A stretch of DNA of 64,000 nt, from contig NZ_FNSZ01000001.1 of the NCBI RefSeq assembly GCF_900105245.1, positions 4,896,001 to 4,960,000 on the forward strand, given 5' to 3'. The number at the start of each line of letters is the position of its first letter. Position 1 is the stretch's first letter. Below, piece after piece: positions 41,111 to 49,818 of the stretch. The position numbers and the translations under genes are program-made. The DNA is from Streptomyces sp. 1222.5. GTDB lineage: Bacteria; Actinomycetota; Actinomycetes; Streptomycetales; Streptomycetaceae. Under the pieces are notes generated by a model. It was not told where the DNA came from. It saw only the letters and a list, made by a program, of their open reading frames with translations, and ran no database searches.

Positions 41111-42826
41111 ATGAGCAACACCACTACCGACAACTCCCCGGGCGAAGCCGGGAGCACCGAGAGCCAGGACGACCTGGGGGCGGCGGGCTCCCAGCTGTCC
41201 ACGGCACCGCGGGAGGAACTCGCGACCGTGCCCGGTCTCGGCGTCATCGGCTGGGTCCGCTGGTTCTGGCGGCAGCTGACCTCCATGCGGGTCGCGCTGC
41301 TGCTGCTCCTGCTGCTCTCGCTCGGCGCGATCCCCGGCTCGCTGATCCCGCAGACCGACGCCGACGCGAGCAAGGTCGAGGACTTCCGCACCGCCCACAA
41401 GACGCTGACGCCGATCTACGACAAGCTCGGCCTGTTCCACGTCTACAGCTCGGTGTGGTTCTCCGCCATCTACATCCTGCTGTTCGTCTCCCTGATCGGC
41501 TGCATCGTCCCGCGCACCTGGCAGTTCGTCGGCCAGCTGCGCAGCCGTCCGCCGGGCGCGCCGAAGCGGCTGAACCGGCTGCCGGCCTACACGACGTGGC
41601 GGACCGAGGCCGACCCCGAGCAGGTCCGCGAGGCCGCGCTCGCCCTGCTGAAGAAGCGCCGCTTCCGCGCCCACACCGCCGGTGACGCCGTCGCCGCCGA
41701 GAAGGGCTATCTGCGCGAGGTCGGCAACCTGGTCTTCCACATCGCGCTGATCGTGCTGCTGGTCGCCTTCGCCTCCGGCCAGCTGTACAAGTCGGACGGC
41801 ACCAAGCTGATGGTGGAGGGCGACGGCTTCGCGAACGCGCTGCCCATGTACGACGACTTCAAGTCCGGCAGCCTGTTCCAGAACGACGACCTGGTGCCGT
41901 TCAGCTTCGATCTCAAGGACTTCACGGCCACCTACGAGACCAGCGGCCCCAACAAGGGCACCCCGCGCACCTTCGAGGCGAAGATCGCCTACGGCGTGGG
42001 CGCGTACGGCAAGCAGCGGACGACCAGCGTCAGGGTCAACCAGCCGCTGAAGATCGACGACGCCAAGGTCTACCTCGTCAGCCACGGGTACGCGCCCGTC
42101 GTCACCGTCCGCGACGGCAAGGGCAAGGTCGTCTACCACGACGCCGTACCGCTGCTGCCGCTCGACGGCAACGTCACCTCCAACGGCGTGGTGAAGGTGA
42201 TGGACGGCTACCGCGACGCCCGGGGGAAGAAGGACCAGCTCGGTTTCCAGGCCTTCTTCGTGCCGACCTTCGACCCGAAGAGCGGCACGATGCTCTCGCA
42301 GTTCCCGGCGCTGGTGAACCCGCTGCTCGCGGTGAACGCGTACCACGGCGACCTCGGCGTCGACACGGGCACCCAGAACGTGTACCAGCTCGACAAGACC
42401 CATATGAAGGCGTTCAAGGACGCCAAGGGCCAGCTGCTGAAGAAGCTGCTCCAGCCGGGCGACACCATGAAGCTGCCCGACGGCGCCGGTTCCATCACGT
42501 TCGAGAAGGACGTCAAGGAATGGGCCGGCTTCGAGATCGTCCAGGAGCCGGGTGGCGGCTGGGCGCTCGGCGGTGCCTTCGCGGCGATCTTCGGGCTCGC
42601 CGGGTCCCTGTTCATCCAGCGCCGCCGCGTCTGGGTGCGGGCGGTGCGCGGTGCCGACGGCGTCACGGTCGTCGAGATGGCCGGGCTCGGCCGCAGCGAG
42701 TCCGCCAAGGTGCCCGAGGAGCTGGGCGTGCTCGCCGGAACCCTCTACGACCACGCGCCGGGGGCCCCCGAACCCGACGACGCCAACGAATCCACCGTCG
42801 TACCTGCCGAAGGGGCTGAGAAGTGA
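41111..42826 (+). CDS. resB: Cytochrome c biogenesis protein ResB
   Basis: A 571-residue System II component. An N-terminal Ser/Gly-rich cytoplasmic tail is followed by membrane helices (VALLLLLLLSLGAIPGSLIP, SAIYILLFVSLIGCIVPRTW, FHIALIVLLVAFASGQLYK), a large extracytoplasmic domain of about 300 residues, and a last helix (ALGGAFAAIFGLAGSLFIQR). Together with CcsB it forms the heme export and ligation complex. It overlaps ccsB (GTGA). Confidence 0.94.
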   Translation: MSNTTTDNSPGEAGSTESQDDLGAAGSQLSTAPREELATVPGLGVIGWVRWFWRQLTSMRVALLLLLLLSLGAIPGSLIPQTDADASKVEDFRTAHKTLTPIYDKLGLFHVYSSVWFSAIYILLFVSLIGCIVPRTWQFVGQLRSRPPGAPKRLNRLPAYTTWRTEADPEQVREAALALLKKRRFRAHTAGDAVAAEKGYLREVGNLVFHIALIVLLVAFASGQLYKSDGTKLMVEGDGFANALPMYDDFKSGSLFQNDDLVPFSFDLKDFTATYETSGPNKGTPRTFEAKIAYGVGAYGKQRTTSVRVNQPLKIDDAKVYLVSHGYAPVVTVRDGKGKVVYHDAVPLLPLDGNVTSNGVVKVMDGYRDARGKKDQLGFQAFFVPTFDPKSGTMLSQFPALVNPLLAVNAYHGDLGVDTGTQNVYQLDKTHMKAFKDAKGQLLKKLLQPGDTMKLPDGAGSITFEKDVKEWAGFEIVQEPGGGWALGGAFAAIFGLAGSLFIQRRRVWVRAVRGADGVTVVEMAGLGRSESAKVPEELGVLAGTLYDHAPGAPEPDDANESTVVPAEGAEK

Positions 42827-43905
42827 CTCTCGCCGCCGCGACCAACGAACACCTGGCGAGCATCAGCAACACGCTGATCTACTCGTCGATGGCCGTCTAC
42901 ACCCTGGCCTTCTTCGCGTACATCGCCGAATGGCTCTTCGGCAGCCGCAGCAAGGTCGCCCGTACGGCCGCCGCGCTGACCACGGACGGCGCACGGCAGG
43001 GCGGCGCCCCCGCCGTCACCGTGCGCAAGGCCGGCGGTACGGCCGTCCTGGAGCGGCCCAAGGTCGTCGTCCGCTCGTCGTCCGGCACGCGGGACGTGCC
43101 GGACGGGCCGGGCGCCCACGGCGGTGACGTGCAGGGCGACCTCTACGGGCGGGTCGCCGTCTCGCTCACCGTGCTCGCGTTCCTCGTGGAGCTGGGCGGG
43201 GTCGTCACCCGCGCGGCCTCCGTGGAGCGGGCGCCGTGGGGCAACATGTACGAGTTCAACATCACCTTCTCCACGGTCGCCGTCGGCGTCTACCTCGGGC
43301 TGCTGGCGCTGAAGAAGAACGTGCGCTGGCTCGGCCTGTTCCTGATCACCACGGTCCTGCTGGACCTCGGTCTCGCCGTCACCGTCCTGTACACCGCGAG
43401 CGACCAGCTGGTGCCCGCGCTGCACTCGTACTGGCTGTACATCCACGTCTCCACCGCGATCTTCTGCGGTGCGGTGTTCTACGTCGGCGCGGTCGCCACG
43501 ATCCTGTACCTGTTCAAGGACTCCTACGAGAACAAGCTCCAGACCGGCGGCAAGCCGGGCGCGTTCGCGAGCTCGGTGCTGGAGCGCCTGCCCTCCTCCG
43601 CGTCCCTGGACAAGTTCGCCTACCGGGTCAACGCGGCCGTGTTCCCGCTGTGGACGTTCACGATCATCGCGGGCGCCATCTGGGCGGGCGACGCCTGGGG
43701 CCGCTACTGGAACTGGGACCCGAAGGAGACCTGGTCCTTCATCACCTGGATCGCCTACGCCTGCTACCTGCACGCCCGTGCCACGGCCGGCTGGAAGGGC
43801 CGCAAGGCCGCCTACCTGGCGATGATCGCCTTCGGCTGCTGGCTGTTCAACTACTACGGCGTCAACATCTTCGTCAGCGGCAAGCACTCCTACGCGGGCG
43901 TGTGA
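42823..43905 (+). CDS. ccsB: Cytochrome c biogenesis protein CcsB/CcsA (heme lyase)
   Basis: A 360-residue membrane protein of the heme-handling family. The tryptophan-rich WWD motif is WGRYWNWDPKETWSFITWIA, and conserved histidines flank it (LHSYWLYIHVSTAIFCG, and YLHARA). A variable cytoplasmic stretch of about 60 residues after the first helix is typical of actinobacterial forms. Starts GTG overlapping the resB stop. The heme it attaches is the product of the hem genes in this window. Confidence 0.95.
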   Translation: MTLAAATNEHLASISNTLIYSSMAVYTLAFFAYIAEWLFGSRSKVARTAAALTTDGARQGGAPAVTVRKAGGTAVLERPKVVVRSSSGTRDVPDGPGAHGGDVQGDLYGRVAVSLTVLAFLVELGGVVTRAASVERAPWGNMYEFNITFSTVAVGVYLGLLALKKNVRWLGLFLITTVLLDLGLAVTVLYTASDQLVPALHSYWLYIHVSTAIFCGAVFYVGAVATILYLFKDSYENKLQTGGKPGAFASSVLERLPSSASLDKFAYRVNAAVFPLWTFTIIAGAIWAGDAWGRYWNWDPKETWSFITWIAYACYLHARATAGWKGRKAAYLAMIAFGCWLFNYYGVNIFVSGKHSYAGV

Positions 43906-43930
43906 CCACCCCGTCGGTGACACTGGTGTC

Positions 43931-44389
43931 ATGAGCGGTTCCATCGAACAGGGCATGAGCCAGACGCACGGGAACACGCACATACTCCACTTCCTGGTGC
44001 GGATCCCGCTGCGCATGGAGGACGTCTGGCCGGCGGTGGCCACCCCCGAGGGCCTCGGGGCCTGGTGCACCGCCGTCGACGTGCTCGAACCCCGGCTCGA
44101 CGGCATGGTCGCTATGCGTGACCTGGGCACCGGGCAGGTCACGGCGTGGGACGTGGACCGGGTCGCCGAGTACACCGTCGGCAGCGGCGGCCGCATCCGG
44201 TTCCACCTGGAGCGGGAGGGGGCGGCGGAGAGCGCGCTGCGCTTCACCCACGAGTTCCAGGGCGAGGGGGAGTCGGAGGCCGGCTGGCGGGCCCGATTCG
44301 AACGGCTGATCGCCCATCTGGGGGGTCCGCAGGGCCCCTCCGGGCCGGAGCCGGAGCCTTCGGAGCCCCTCCCCGGCCAGTTCACCTAG
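43931..44389 (+). CDS. SRPBCC/START-like small protein
   Basis: A 152-residue protein with the helix-grip fold pattern of polyketide-cyclase/AHSA1-like proteins: HILHFLVRIPLRMEDVWPAV, TPEGLGAWCTAV, IRFHLEREGAAESALRFTHE, FERLIAHLGG. The C-terminus is Pro/Glu-rich. It may bind a hydrophobic ligand. ATG at 43931 is used; ATG at 43955 (MSQTHG) is an alternative. It follows ccsB by 25 bp but has no obvious role in cytochrome maturation. Confidence 0.7.
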   Translation: MSGSIEQGMSQTHGNTHILHFLVRIPLRMEDVWPAVATPEGLGAWCTAVDVLEPRLDGMVAMRDLGTGQVTAWDVDRVAEYTVGSGGRIRFHLEREGAAESALRFTHEFQGEGESEAGWRARFERLIAHLGGPQGPSGPEPEPSEPLPGQFT

Positions 44390-44405
44390 GACGGCGGCGG
44401 CCGGT

Positions 44406-45812
44406 TCAGGAGGCCGCCGGGAGGCTCCCGTGGGCCACCGAGGCGATGTGGTCCCGCAACCGCTCCACGTAGAGCCGCAGGTTCTTCGCCGCCACATCGG
44501 TGTCCGGGTAGCGGCTCGCCAGCCACAGCCCCTCGTGCAGCCGGTTCACCCACACGCACACCTGGTCGCCGTACGAGACCCGGAGCAGGCCGTGCGCCTT
44601 CAGCTCCGCCCACCGCTCGGCGCCGGGGATGTCCCGGGCGTCGACGTAGGAGACGATCGAGTACAGGTCCGGTGAGGTCGGCCGGAAGTCCGCGCCGAGC
44701 AGGCTCAGCACCCGGGCCAGCGGCATCCGGGACAGCGGCCGGTTCGCCTGGAGCTCGGCCCGCACCGCCCGCAGCGTGTCCCGGAGGCCGGGGCCCGGGC
44801 CCACGGGCACCTCGATCGGGGCGCCGCCCACGTACCAGCCCACCGAGTCGTTCCACCGCGACTTCACCCGGGTGTGGAACGGCACCACCGTCCGGTACAC
44901 CGACTGCCCGCCCAGTTCTCGGACGATGAGCGCGGTCGCGGCCAGCAGACCGACCAGGCTGCCGCCGTAGGGCCGGCAGTACGCCTCGAACGCCGCCGCC
45001 TCGTCCGCGTCCGCCAGCGGCTCGCACAGCATCCGCTGCGGGGGCAGCGGGCCGCCCGGCTCCAGGCCGAGGTCGACCGGGAAGCCCGGCAGCGTCCCGT
45101 CGCAGCGGTGGATGAACTGGCGCCAGCGCTCCACGACGGCGTGCCGCCCGTCGATGCCGTCGGCGTCCGCCCGCTCGATCTCGCAGAAGTCCACGTAGCT
45201 CGCGGCCGGGGCGGGGCGGTCCGCGGCGACTCCGGCCGGGCCCGCCGCGTACAGCTCGTGGATCTCGGCGGCGATCCGGTGCAGGGAGTAGGCGTCGACG
45301 TTGCTGTGGTCGAAGGCCATGTACACGCTGACGCCGTCGTCCCGCACGACCGCCGTGTAGATCAGGTTCGGCCAGCGCAGCGCGTCCGCGACGGTGTCGA
45401 AGCGGTCCTGGAGGTGCCGGACGAGGTCGTCGGCGTCGGGGAAGTCGCCCACGTCCTCGCGGCACAGCGTCACGTCGGCGGCGTCGAGGGTGAACCGGCG
45501 CAGTTCCTCGCCCGCCCAGCGGAAGCCGCTGCGCAGCGTCTCGTGCCGTACGGTCCAGGCGCGCAGCGCCTCCTGCAGCCTGTCGAGGTCGGCCGGGCCG
45601 GGGATGTCGAAGGCGGTGCCGAGCCAGGTCGGCACGAACAGCCCGTCCTCCCGGACGCTCCGGGCCGTCCTGATGTGCGACTCCTGGATGTAGGCCGGTC
45701 GCCGGGAGTCCTCCGGCAGTGCGGTCGCCACCGCTACGGTCGCCGGGCTCAGCGTCCACTCGACGAGCCGTCCCGGCCGGACCTCGCAGCGCTGGATGTC
45801 AGTGATTCGCAC
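44406..45812 (-). CDS. Stand-alone condensation-domain (CoA-dependent acyltransferase fold) protein
   Basis: A 468-residue protein of the NRPS condensation/PapA superfamily. The active-site motif HHxxxDG reads DHSNVDAY here: the catalytic His and the structural Asp are kept while the first His is Asp and the Gly is Ala. Supporting segments are VRHETLRSGFRWAGEELRRF, SVGWYVGGAPIEVPV and LLRVSYGDQVCVWVNRLHEG. A short N-terminal extension precedes the domain. GTG at 45812 behind GGGAG. No carrier-protein or adenylation gene is nearby, so it probably acylates a free or CoA-linked substrate. It is 151 bp after the oxygenase gene on the same strand. Confidence 0.82.
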   Translation of the reverse strand: MRITDIQRCEVRPGRLVEWTLSPATVAVATALPEDSRRPAYIQESHIRTARSVREDGLFVPTWLGTAFDIPGPADLDRLQEALRAWTVRHETLRSGFRWAGEELRRFTLDAADVTLCREDVGDFPDADDLVRHLQDRFDTVADALRWPNLIYTAVVRDDGVSVYMAFDHSNVDAYSLHRIAAEIHELYAAGPAGVAADRPAPAASYVDFCEIERADADGIDGRHAVVERWRQFIHRCDGTLPGFPVDLGLEPGGPLPPQRMLCEPLADADEAAAFEAYCRPYGGSLVGLLAATALIVRELGGQSVYRTVVPFHTRVKSRWNDSVGWYVGGAPIEVPVGPGPGLRDTLRAVRAELQANRPLSRMPLARVLSLLGADFRPTSPDLYSIVSYVDARDIPGAERWAELKAHGLLRVSYGDQVCVWVNRLHEGLWLASRYPDTDVAAKNLRLYVERLRDHIASVAHGSLPAAS

Positions 45813-45963
45813 GCGTCTCCCATCACAGAAGGGGGCCCCTGGTTGCGGGTCCCCCTCAGGCAATGCCGAGGGACGCGGCCGGGACATGCCCGTCGGGTTC
45901 ATTTCAACGGAACGGGTGGCAGGCCGAACGCGGAAGTGATTAACCGACGGTGCGGTTCGGGGC

Positions 45964-46947
45964 TCAGCCGACGCTGATCGAATCGAGCTTCTCGCGCAGG
46001 TACACGTGCGAGTCGACCGGCGGGTACGCGACCCGGCCCACCGGCGCCGGTACCGACTCCACAAGGGTGCCCGGGGTGCACTCGCCGAAGTAGACGAGAG
46101 ACATCAGCTCCTCGGCGGGCGCGTCCACGGGCGGGGGCAGCACCCGGTGCCGTCCCGACCGCCACCGGTCACCGGTCCAACGGGCGAGCAGGTCACCGAT
46201 GTTGACGGTCAGGGCCGCCGGGTCCCAGGGCGCGTCCTGCCAGCCGGCGCCGCCGTCCGCGGGGTCGGTGTACACCTGGAGTCCGCCCCGGCCCGTCTGC
46301 CGGTCCAGGATGGTGACGGTGCCGAAGTCGGTGTGCGGCCCGATCCGGAACTGCCCAGGCCGCGGCCGGCCGACCACCTCCGTGCCCGGGTACCAGTTGA
46401 TGTTGAAGCCGTACGTCGGACGGTCCATGTGCCGGGAGAAGATGTCCGGTTCCAGCCCGAGCGCGTGGCCCAGCAGGGACAGCAGCTCCTTCTCCAGCCC
46501 GGCCATCCGTGCCAGGTACTCCTGGCACAGCGGACGCAGCCCGGGGACCTCGGCGGGCCACACGTTGGGCGCGTACCACTCGGCGTCGACGGCCGGGTCG
46601 CCGAAGGGCTCGTCCGTGGCGAAGGTCAGCGACTCCTTCAGGTCGGGCGGCGTCTCGGTGCCCTCCGCGTACCCGTTGGCCTCGGCGCCGGGGCCGAGCC
46701 AGCCGCGTCCGCCGACCCGGGCCGCGTACCGCCGCTTGACCCCGGGCGGGAGCAGGAAGAACCGCCGGGCCGCGGACCGGATCCCGGAACGCAGGAGCGG
46801 GTCCACACCGTGCCCGGTGATCAGCAGGAACCCGGCGGTCTGCAGGGCCCGGTCGACGGTGCGGGCGAGGTGCGCCCGGGCCTCGGCGTCCCCGTCGCGC
46901 CACGGACGCAGGTCGACGGCCGGGATCGGGGCGGGCGTCTCAGTCAC
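45964..46947 (-). CDS. Isopenicillin N synthase-like Fe(II) oxygenase
   Basis: A 327-residue double-stranded beta-helix oxygenase. The N-terminal DIOX_N part (IPAVDLRPWRDGDAEARAHL, GFLLITGHGVDPLL) leads to the iron triad His205 and Asp207 (IGPHTDFGTVTILDRQTG) and His267 (WRSGRHRVLPPP). The RxS pair that binds 2-oxoglutarate or the ACV carboxylate is absent: the equivalent stretch reads EELMSLVYF, with Leu281 where Arg is expected. Cofactor use is therefore uncertain. GTG at 46947; the stop of the deaminase gene upstream overlaps its start region (GTGACTGA), so the two are coupled. Confidence 0.85.
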   Translation of the reverse strand: MTETPAPIPAVDLRPWRDGDAEARAHLARTVDRALQTAGFLLITGHGVDPLLRSGIRSAARRFFLLPPGVKRRYAARVGGRGWLGPGAEANGYAEGTETPPDLKESLTFATDEPFGDPAVDAEWYAPNVWPAEVPGLRPLCQEYLARMAGLEKELLSLLGHALGLEPDIFSRHMDRPTYGFNINWYPGTEVVGRPRPGQFRIGPHTDFGTVTILDRQTGRGGLQVYTDPADGGAGWQDAPWDPAALTVNIGDLLARWTGDRWRSGRHRVLPPPVDAPAEELMSLVYFGECTPGTLVESVPAPVGRVAYPPVDSHVYLREKLDSISVG

Positions 46948-47389
46948 CGATGTCCTCGTTCCACAGGTCCGGCTGGTCCTCGACGAAGGAGCGCATCATC
47001 GCCGTGCACTCCGCGTCGTCCACGACCAGGATCTCCACTCCGTGCGCGGCCAGCCAGTCGTGCCCGCCGTGGAACGTCCGGGCCTCGCCGACCACGACCC
47101 GGGAGATGCCGAACTGGCGGACCAGGCCGCTGCAGTACCAGCAGGGGGACAGGGTGGTGACCATGGTCGTGCCGCGGTACGTGCGCTGCCGGCCCGCCGC
47201 GCGGAAGGCCGCCGTCTCCGCGTGCGCCGAGGGGTCGCCGTCCTGGACCCGGCGGTTGTGCCCGCGGCCGAGGAGGGCACCGTCCGGGCCGTACAGCGCG
47301 GCGCCGATCGGGATGCCGCCCTCGGCGAGGCCGGCCCGGGCCTCCTCGACGGCGGTGGCGAGCCAGACGCGGACCTGTCGTTCGTCCAT
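46940..47389 (-). CDS. Nucleoside/cytidine deaminase-like protein
   Basis: A 149-residue zinc deaminase. The metal and proton-shuttle motifs are DPSAHAETAAF (His and catalytic Glu) and TLSPCWYCSGLV (Cys-x2-Cys), and ARTFHGGHDWLAAHGVE continues in the style of guanine/cytosine deaminases. The substrate could be a nucleobase or a pathway intermediate. The ATG at 47389 is chosen. It is the first gene of a minus-strand unit with the Fe oxygenase (8-bp overlap) and the condensation-fold gene, and is divergent from the binding-protein-like gene. Confidence 0.85.
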   Translation of the reverse strand: MDERQVRVWLATAVEEARAGLAEGGIPIGAALYGPDGALLGRGHNRRVQDGDPSAHAETAAFRAAGRQRTYRGTTMVTTLSPCWYCSGLVRQFGISRVVVGEARTFHGGHDWLAAHGVEILVVDDAECTAMMRSFVEDQPDLWNEDIGD

Positions 47390-47562
47390 GACCTCACTCT
47401 GCCTCCGGGACGGGCCGGCGTCACGCACCGAAGGGGTGAGGCGGGCCTTCCACAATTATCTGACGGTCCTTCACATGCGCGTGGCCGCACGTTGGTTGGG
47501 CGTTCCGCCGGCCGTCGTCTCGGACGGCGACGATCCTGCCCCCGCTGACGCAGGAGAAACGG

Positions 47563-48648
47563 GTGGCCACACACAGAGCCGAGACCGACAGACCCCGTCA
47601 GGCCGGCGAGCCGCGCCTGAAGGTCGGCGCCCCGGCCGTCACACCCCGGCGGCGCTCGCCGGCGCGCAGGCTGATCCCCCGCGCCGTCGCGGCGGCCACC
47701 GCCCTGTGCGCGATCGTCGTCCTCGCCCGGGGGCACGTCGGACTGCCGTTCGCGCGCATCGTCACGATCCAGGCCAAGATGGCCTCGAAAGCCGACTGCT
47801 TCGAGGACCCCGAGGTCCAGCGGCTGCTCGTCCGGCACGGCTTCCGCGTGCACATCACCCGCATGGGATCCCGCGGCATCGCCCAGCAGAGCTACGACGA
47901 CTACGACATCGTCTTCCCCTCGGGCCAGCCCGCCGCCGACCTGATCACCCGCAGACGCGCGGCCGAGGGCCACCCGGCGACGACGTACCACCCCTTCGTC
48001 AGCCCGATCGTGCTCGGCACCTACCGCGAGTACGCCGAGACCCTCCGGGCGGCCGGGATCGCCACCCCGCTCCCCGGCGCGCCCGCCGGAGCCCGGCCGC
48101 TGTACTACTCGCTCGACATGGCGAAGTTCCTGCGGGCGACCGCCGACGGCCGCCGCTGGGACGGCCTCGGCATCGACCGGCACGGCATCCACAACGGCAA
48201 CAAGGTGCTCGCCCAGACCTCCGACATCTGCGAGGCCAACTCCGCCGGCACCTACCTCGGCCTCGTCTCCTACGTGTGGAACCACGACAACATCCCGCAG
48301 ACCCCGGCCGAGGCGACCCGCTTCGCCGAGCGGATCCGGCTCCTCCTCAACGACCAGGGCATGCCGTCCTCGGAGAAGAACGAGACCTACGTCTCCGCCG
48401 AGGGCAAGAGCATCTCGCCCATCGCGGTGATCTACGAGCACCAGTTCCTCGCCCACCAGATCGCCGCCCGCGCCGGCACCGGACACGTCGACGGCGAACG
48501 GGTGCTGCTCTACCCGTCGGCACGGTTCGTCACCGAGCCCCAGCTCATCGCGCACCGGCCGCCGAGGTACCGCTCAGCGAGATCGGCGAGTTCGTCATGG
48601 TCACCGGACGGTTCGAGGCCGGCGACCGGCGCGAGGCGACACTGGTGA
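47563..48648 (+). CDS. Exported substrate-binding-like protein, probably frameshifted near its C-terminus
   Basis: A 361-residue frame. A basic N-terminus and one hydrophobic segment (AVAAATALCAIVVLARG) suggest a membrane anchor or signal. The body matches the type 2 periplasmic-binding-like family found with vWA/toxic-anion genes in actinobacteria: RVHITRMGSRGIAQQSYDDY, DIVFPSGQPAADLITRR, FVSPIVLGTYREYAETLRAA, YYSLDMAKFLRATADGRRWD, SPIAVIYEHQFLAHQIAAR, VLLYPSARFVTEPQLIA. After residue about 330 the frame becomes Ser/Arg-rich nonsense, while the next frame becomes protein-like (see 48597-48839). GTG at 47563 behind CAGGAG. Divergent from the deaminase gene. Confidence 0.75.
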   Translation: MATHRAETDRPRQAGEPRLKVGAPAVTPRRRSPARRLIPRAVAAATALCAIVVLARGHVGLPFARIVTIQAKMASKADCFEDPEVQRLLVRHGFRVHITRMGSRGIAQQSYDDYDIVFPSGQPAADLITRRRAAEGHPATTYHPFVSPIVLGTYREYAETLRAAGIATPLPGAPAGARPLYYSLDMAKFLRATADGRRWDGLGIDRHGIHNGNKVLAQTSDICEANSAGTYLGLVSYVWNHDNIPQTPAEATRFAERIRLLLNDQGMPSSEKNETYVSAEGKSISPIAVIYEHQFLAHQIAARAGTGHVDGERVLLYPSARFVTEPQLIAHRPPRYRSARSASSSWSPDGSRPATGARRHW

Positions 48649-48839
48649 TGCGGGCACCCTACGGGGACGGCGGACCGGCCGCCCGTCTGCGGGTCGTGCC
48701 GCGCGCCGACGGACTGCTCACCCCCGAAAGGGAGCTGCCCGAGGGCCAGTTCCAGGCGCACTGCCTGGGCAAGGTGACCAGCTGGGACCCCCGGGCCCGC
48801 CAGATCGTGCTCCAGTACCCGGTGGCCGTCTTCCGCTGA
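48597..48839 (+). CDS. C-terminal fragment in the shifted frame, unknown
   Basis: This frame is protein-like from about 48555 (AEVPLSEIGEFVMVTGRFEA) through an ATG at 48597 to a stop at 48839 (MVTGRFEAGDRREATLVMRA ... FQAHCLGKVTSWDPRARQIV, LQYPVAVFR). If translated alone from the ATG it is 80 residues. Protein-like sequence extends upstream of the ATG into the end of the binding-protein frame, so it is more likely the true C-terminus of that protein after a single-base indel near 48550, or the tail of another gene joined by a deletion. No family is recognised. Confidence 0.5.
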   Translation: MVTGRFEAGDRREATLVMRAPYGDGGPAARLRVVPRADGLLTPERELPEGQFQAHCLGKVTSWDPRARQIVLQYPVAVFR

Positions 48840-48884
48840 CCCGCCCGCGCCCGGCCCGGCCCGTGCCCCGCATCGGGCAGGCCG

Positions 48885-49199
48885 TCACTCGGACCCGGGC
48901 TCGGGCTCGTCCTTCCTGAGGGACTTGAGGAACTCGGGGTTGTCGTCGGGGGCGACCCAGCCGGCACCCGCGGTGCCGTGCCCGTCCGGCGAGGCGGAGC
49001 CGTACGCCCCGGCGCCCCGCGCCTTGCCGGTGATCAGCCAGGCGACCGGCCCGACCAGGACCTCGCCGAAGAGCAGGATGATGATCACCCACACCACCTT
49101 CGGCAGGTGGCGCACCTCTTCCTCGGGGGTGTTCAGACAGTCCACGAACGCGTAGATCCACAGCGCCAGGACCAGCAGGAACGGCAGATACCTGAGCAT
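48885..49199 (-). CDS. Small membrane protein with PLDc_N-type domain
   Basis: A 104-residue protein with two transmembrane helices: LPFLLVLALWIYAFVDCLNT and VWVIIILLFGEVLVGPVAWL. This is the cardiolipin-synthase N-terminal (PLDc_N) pattern without the phospholipase D catalytic domain, common as short stand-alone genes in actinobacteria. A hydrophilic C-terminal tail (DDNPEFLKSLRKDEPEPGSE) is probably cytoplasmic. ATG at 49199. Function unknown. Confidence 0.8.
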   Translation of the reverse strand: MLRYLPFLLVLALWIYAFVDCLNTPEEEVRHLPKVVWVIIILLFGEVLVGPVAWLITGKARGAGAYGSASPDGHGTAGAGWVAPDDNPEFLKSLRKDEPEPGSE

Positions 49200-49325
49200 G
49201 GTCGTGCGATCTCCCGACGGTGTGAGGCGGCCCCGGTGACCGGGCCAGGGTAGCGGGTGGCCATGATGGTTGTTCCTTGATCGCCGATGACCGACGGCGG
49301 ATCGAAGGGAACGGGGGAAGGCGCG

Positions 49326-49814
49326 ATGGGAGTGCGTACACGCAGGCGCCGGGCGGCGGCCGGGGTGGCCGCCGGCGGGCTGCTCCTCGCCGGGCTGCTG
49401 GTGGCGCGGGAGCTGTCCTCGCCGGTGTTCGGCCTGCGGCAGGGGCCGTTGGCGAAGGACGCGGCGTGCACGCGGATCGCGGACCGCTACCCGGACCGGC
49501 TGGACGGCGACCGCCGCGACCGGGTCACCTTCGAGGGCCTCGCGGTGTGGGGCCACGGGGCGGTGCGGCTGCGCTGCGGCCTGACACCGCCGGTGCCCAC
49601 GAAGGACCCGTGCTTCTCCGTGAACGGCGTGGACTGGGTACTGAGGGAGGCCGCGTCCCGGGACGGGCGGAAACTCGTCGTCACCTACGGCAGGCGCCCC
49701 GCCGTGGAGCTGTCGATCGCGGACTCGGTACGGCAGCCCGACGCCGTCCTGACGGAGGTGAGCCGGCTGGTCGCGCCGGTCCGCCAGAACGACCACTGTC
49801 TGCGGAGCGGTTGA
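49326..49814 (+). CDS. DUF3515-like membrane-anchored protein
   Basis: A 162-residue exported protein with an N-terminal anchor (AAAGVAAGGLLLAGLLVA) and four cysteines in the mature part (DAACTRIADRYPDRLDGDRR, VRLRCGLTPPVPTKDPCFSV, NDHCLRSG) arranged as in the DUF3515 family. ATG at 49326 behind GGGGGAAGG; an in-frame ATG at 49287 is less likely. It ends four bases from the stop of the convergent TlpA-like gene. Function unknown. Confidence 0.78.
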   Translation: MGVRTRRRRAAAGVAAGGLLLAGLLVARELSSPVFGLRQGPLAKDAACTRIADRYPDRLDGDRRDRVTFEGLAVWGHGAVRLRCGLTPPVPTKDPCFSVNGVDWVLREAASRDGRKLVVTYGRRPAVELSIADSVRQPDAVLTEVSRLVAPVRQNDHCLRSG

Positions 49815-49818
49815 CCGG

